Source: Dallia pectoralis | Lineage: Eukaryota; Chordata; Actinopteri; Esociformes; Umbridae | DNA length: 64,000 nucleotides | Direction: 5' to 3' | NCBI GenBank assembly: GCA_029465975.1 | Contig: CM055753.1 | Span: forward strand, 8,710,821-8,774,820 | Shown: positions 60,125 through 64,000 of the stretch, one piece after another | Layout: each line of letters opens with the position of its first letter | Position numbering within the stretch: the stretch's first letter is position 1 | Position numbers and translations under genes: made by a program | The notes under the pieces: model-generated | The model's input: the letters and a program-made list of their open reading frames with translations, nothing else | Told to the model about the DNA's origin: nothing | Databases searched by the model: none

Positions 60125-60662
60125 CCAGATTCCTATGTAGTGCTTATGTACATGGTTACATAGTGGTTATGTACATGGTTACATAGTGGTTATGTACATG
60201 GTTACATAGTGGTTATGTACATGGTTACACAGTGGTTATGTACATGGTTACACAGTGCTTATGTACATGGTTACATAGTGCTTATGTACATGGTTACATA
60301 GTGCTTATGTACATGGTTACATAGTGGTTATGTACATGGTTACATAGTGGTTATGTACATGGTTACATAGTGGTTATGTACATGGTTACATAGTGGTTAT
60401 GTACATGGTTACATAGTGGTTATGTACATGGTTACACAGTGGTTATGTACATGGTTACATAGTGCTTATGTACATGGTTACATAGTGGTTATGTACATGG
60501 TTACATAGTGGTTATGTACATGGTTACATAGTGGTTATGTACATGGTTACACAGTGGTTATGTACATGGTTACATAGTGGTTATGTACATGGTTACACAG
60601 TGGTTATGTACATGGTTACATAGTGGTTATGTACATGGTTACATAGTGGTTATGTACATGGT
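60125..60662. repeat. 23-bp minisatellite
   Basis: About 23 copies of TAGTGGTTATGTACATGGTT plus ACA, varying at TAG/CAG and GGTT/GCTT. Confidence 0.97.
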
Positions 60663-60862
60663 TAGCTCACTGTGTTTCTCTCTATCTATCTCTATAGCTC
60701 ACTCTGTTTCTCTCTATCTATCTCTATAGCTCACTCTGTTTCTCTCTATCTATCTCTATAGCTCACTCTGTTTCTCTCTATCTATCTCTATAGCTCACTC
60801 TGTTTCTCTCTATCTATCTCTATAGCTCACTCTGTTTCTCTATCTATCTATCTATCTCAATA
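60663..60862. repeat. 32-bp tandem repeat, about 6 copies
   Basis: Units of GCTCACTCTGTTTCTCTC followed by TATCTATCTCTATA directly abut the 23-bp array, sharing its terminal GGTTA/GCTCA junction. Confidence 0.95.
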
Positions 60863-63800
60863 GTCGGCACTTCTCTTGTTCAGTTTCTCTCTCCCCTTAC
60901 GCATCAATCTTTTCTCACCTATTCTCCCTTTCTATGTCTCATGCATTATTTTAAGGAGTGCCTTTGCTAGTGCCCCCCTCCCCTCCACTCCTCCTGGTCA
61001 TAAGTGATTTGAGGTTGTGGCACCATAACTCTAACCCCTACAGGCCTTTTCAATTGGGTCCAGTCTTGCAACAGCAGGAGTGTGCCATATCGGGACAGTA
61101 AGATCTGATCTGAGGATTCTGCACTACCTGTGTTGGTTTCAGGTCCTCTTGTAGGTGCGCTTACGGAGGTGGGTTTTTTTGCTCTCCGACATTTTGCTTT
61201 TGTATCTACGCGTTGTTGCCTTGGGCGGTCATAAGTCACATTGAGCTCTCCGTCTCTTCAGTGGTTGGCGTGGTTTCCCCGTCACGCTGTAATCGCCTGT
61301 TGTCTGTCACTCGATGAGTGTCCCCGGGGCTACGTTGACTGTGTTCATTGTTTTCCACTCGAGGCGCCAATTATAAATGGTTGCTCCAGGTGATACTTGT
61401 GTTTCGTTGAGGAACAGCTCCTAGATTGTCGGTCGGGTTTCTCTCTCTCTCTCTCTCTCTCTGTCTTCCTACTCAGGTTTTCAGTTCTCATGTCCGTTTT
61501 TTCTGAAATTAGAGACTTCGCCATTCCAACAACACCCCTCACACACACACACACACACACACTTCTTTCTACAAACATTCCACTCCAACCCAGGTAGCTC
61601 GCTCACAAGCTTGTGTGACAGGACTTGGCAGTGGTTCAAGAACGACATTAAGCCCGGTAGCCAGCCTGCCAGTGGGCACATCTCCTCTCAGGCGGCACCA
61701 GGGCACCGTGGCTGCTTCGGTTGGCAGAGATGGGCTCTGTTGTGTCATAGTGTGCCCGCTCTGGATATGACTGGGCCAGACCCAGCTGGGTGAGGCTGAG
61801 ACCAGACGTGCTGTCATCCTCTATACAGGTGGGTCCCACACCAGGGTTTTCTAGATGCCGGTTATTTTGGTTCTTCCCTTTGGCATAATTACTGAGGTGA
61901 TCTGGGTTCTGCACTGTCTACGGTGAGCTTTCAGAAGAATCGACGAATAGATATATAGACAGAGATAGATAGACAGATAGAATGATCTATTTATCGATCT
62001 ATCTAACTGTAAACACTTTGATGAAACCTCTGTGTGATTGAGCATGCATTTGAATGGTAAATACAAATCATCACACACATCGAGCGACAGAAGAACGCAA
62101 CCTTAACTTTTGTCATGTGAGCATATTTGAAAATATATGTTGCCCTAAAAACAACCCTAGGCATGAAGATGAACATATTCACCGGCAATTTTCTAAAACC
62201 AGCAAAACATCTATCTGCTCAGAAGGTGATATCATACATTGAGAAAATTAATCTGATATAAATATATTTCCCATCCAACTTCTGAGTACTTTTGTTTGAC
62301 GGTTGACATCTGCCAGGTTAGATGTGTATATCTGTCACGACGAGCACTGAAGTGGGATACTATATTGAGGAGAAATTATATATATATATGGATACTTTTT
62401 AGTAATCTCTGCGTAAAACCAAATACAGCTTAGCCAGCTGTTTCATACTGTATTAGAACTCTGCGATAATGTCATTCAACGTTTGTATTAGCATTTGTTT
62501 TTGTCATCAAGGACTGCAGCCGGGGAGTTGTTTTATAATCAGCTGGTCTGAAAGGGCAGCCTATCTGCTGAAGGTTTGTTAATACATCATTCTGGGCAGA
62601 TGGCTTCTGACATTTCATAGATGCTGTGTGTTTAATAGAGGGAAACGTCAGTTTTTGTAGTGGTTTTTTTTTAATACCTGGAAAAGCATCAGTGTTGACG
62701 AGAATACGCTTGGTTTTATGGCTGGGCATTAAAACAACCTGCCCTGGATCTGCACTGGCCGCACAATTCGGGTTTATGGGGAAGGAAAAACAGACTTTTA
62801 CTTTAACACGGAAACACTTAACTCCCCCACTGCACTTACCGGATTGGTTCAACCCAAAAAATAACTTCCTTGACATTTTTTCCTGTCAGCAAAGTGTCAG
62901 GTGGTTTAATCTCCCGCTACCATGGACTTGACATTGTGTAACATCGGGGTGTCCAGGAACAACAGACAGCATCTAACCACCACGGAGTCTTTCACTCAAT
63001 CGATCAAATGTATTTTACAAAGGCCTTTCTTACATTGCCGTTTGTCGCAGAGTGCTTTTACAAACACCCTGTCTGAAACTCCAAAGAGCAAGCGACAAGC
63101 AGTTAATGCTCTCTGTATGCTGTACGGGATAGCTGAGTTGCAATGCTGTTTAAAGAGGCTGTAGGCGTTTGGTGTGTTTTAGGGTTATCTGCAGCTAACA
63201 CACCTGGAATTGTTCCCGCCACAAGACCAGCAGAATCAATCAATGCAGGTGTAGATGGCTGGAAGTTCAGTCAAGCGACATTGAAATGTGCCGTGTATAG
63301 TGTTCGGATGAATCAGCCGTTGAAACCTGTTTCTGTAAACAGCTGAGTGGCTAGGCCAGAGGTATGTTCATGTTGATTAGGAGGCCGCGTTATGCTCTGT
63401 TCAACCATCGCAAGGCCGTAATTGCTGTGTTGTTGTGGGGTTTAGCCCATGTGTTTGTGTGTCACGTTACGGCTGAGCGATTTGATTTGCCCTTATCGTA
63501 ACCCCGGGCTTGTGTATCAGCTAGTCCCAGAGCAAACCACGGGGTACTTTTCTGCTCTCACACACCCTGGCCAGAGTATTCTGTCCGGCCTGAGCCAAAC
63601 CTGAGGTGTTGTCGTGCCTTTAGCTTCATTCTGTTGTCGTGTTGCTTTGTCGCTTGTTCTTGCACTGTCGCCGTGGTTCTTATCATCGCGCGACAACAGC
63701 CACACCACCGCTAACTAGCCGCGAAGAACTTTTGTTTTCTTCGGGAGACACGATTTTTGTGTTTTGGCGTTTCACGGCTGTAGATCACTCGGCGTGTAAT

Positions 63801-64000
63801 GAAATGCAAGGTACCGGGCTGTCAGCGTGGGGTCTATGTGATGTTGGTTGTTTCCTTTCCTTATGTGATGTTGGTTGTTTCCTTTCCCGGCTGTTTCCTT
63901 TCCTTACCCAAATACGGGGCTGTAGGAGGTCTGTGGGATGACTTTTGGATGATCCCGACTCCATTGTTACAAGCAGAGTGTTGTGTGAGAGCACTGTGTT
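60863..64000. other. Right-hand end, no gene recognised
   Basis: It contains a (CT)n tract (61439-61462), a (CA)n tract (61540-61562), a GATA-type run (about 61950-62003) and a short direct repeat of about 29 bp at 63836-63893. If the promoter near 57.3 kb is real, this would be intron of that gene. Confidence 0.5.

Overview
This is vertebrate nuclear DNA, almost certainly from a ray-finned (teleost) fish. It has split genes with GT-AG introns, degraded Tc1/mariner elements of fish type, L2-like and SINE-like tails, and an intact TRPN1 (NompC) channel gene. TRPN1 is known from fishes, amphibians and invertebrates but is lost from amniotes. The species cannot be named from the sequence alone.

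Layout, left to right. (1) 1098-14830, + strand: dgat1 exons 2-17, the MBOAT enzyme of triacylglycerol synthesis. Exon 1 lies beyond the left edge. Its intron 6 is a 3.7 kb tandem array, and introns 2 and 14 carry Tc1-like remnants. (2) 16974-18541, - strand: cfap20, complete in six exons, tail-to-tail with dgat1. (3) 18542-19585: a divergent spacer of about 1 kb holding a palindromic X-box-like site and a TATA box. (4) 19586-41377, + strand: trpn1, which I reconstruct as 30 exons coding 1,644 aa, with 29 ankyrin repeats, six membrane segments and a TRP box. (5) 42760-50888: intergenic DNA with SINE-like tails and a 2 kb array of a 22-bp unit. (6) 50921-51985, + strand: gpr20, an orphan class A GPCR coded in one exon. 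(7) 52490-64000: mostly non-coding, with a promoter-like block near 57.3 kb and two possible non-coding exons. These could begin a rightward gene such as ptp4a3, the neighbour of GPR20 in mammals, but no coding exon of it is visible.

The most unusual property is tandem repetition: more than fifteen minisatellites, several over 1 kb, make up roughly a sixth of the window. In trpn1 some repeats have duplicated exon-intron junctions. Exons 6, 21 and 26 have extra copies of their own donor, and exon 26 also has a decoy acceptor. A (TG)n tract of about 100 bp abuts the acceptor of in-frame exon 23. The dgat1 intron 6 array stays open in the frame of exon 6 for almost the whole intron. The long repeat-coded ORFs are consequences of stop-free repeats, not genes.

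Functionally the genes form no operon-like unit. cfap20 and trpn1 do make a head-to-head pair with a shared ciliary theme: an axonemal protein and a mechanosensory channel used in ciliated sensory cells. That makes the palindromic RFX-type site between them the most testable regulatory idea here. All exon borders were read by eye from homology, reading phase and splice signals, with no transcript or database check.
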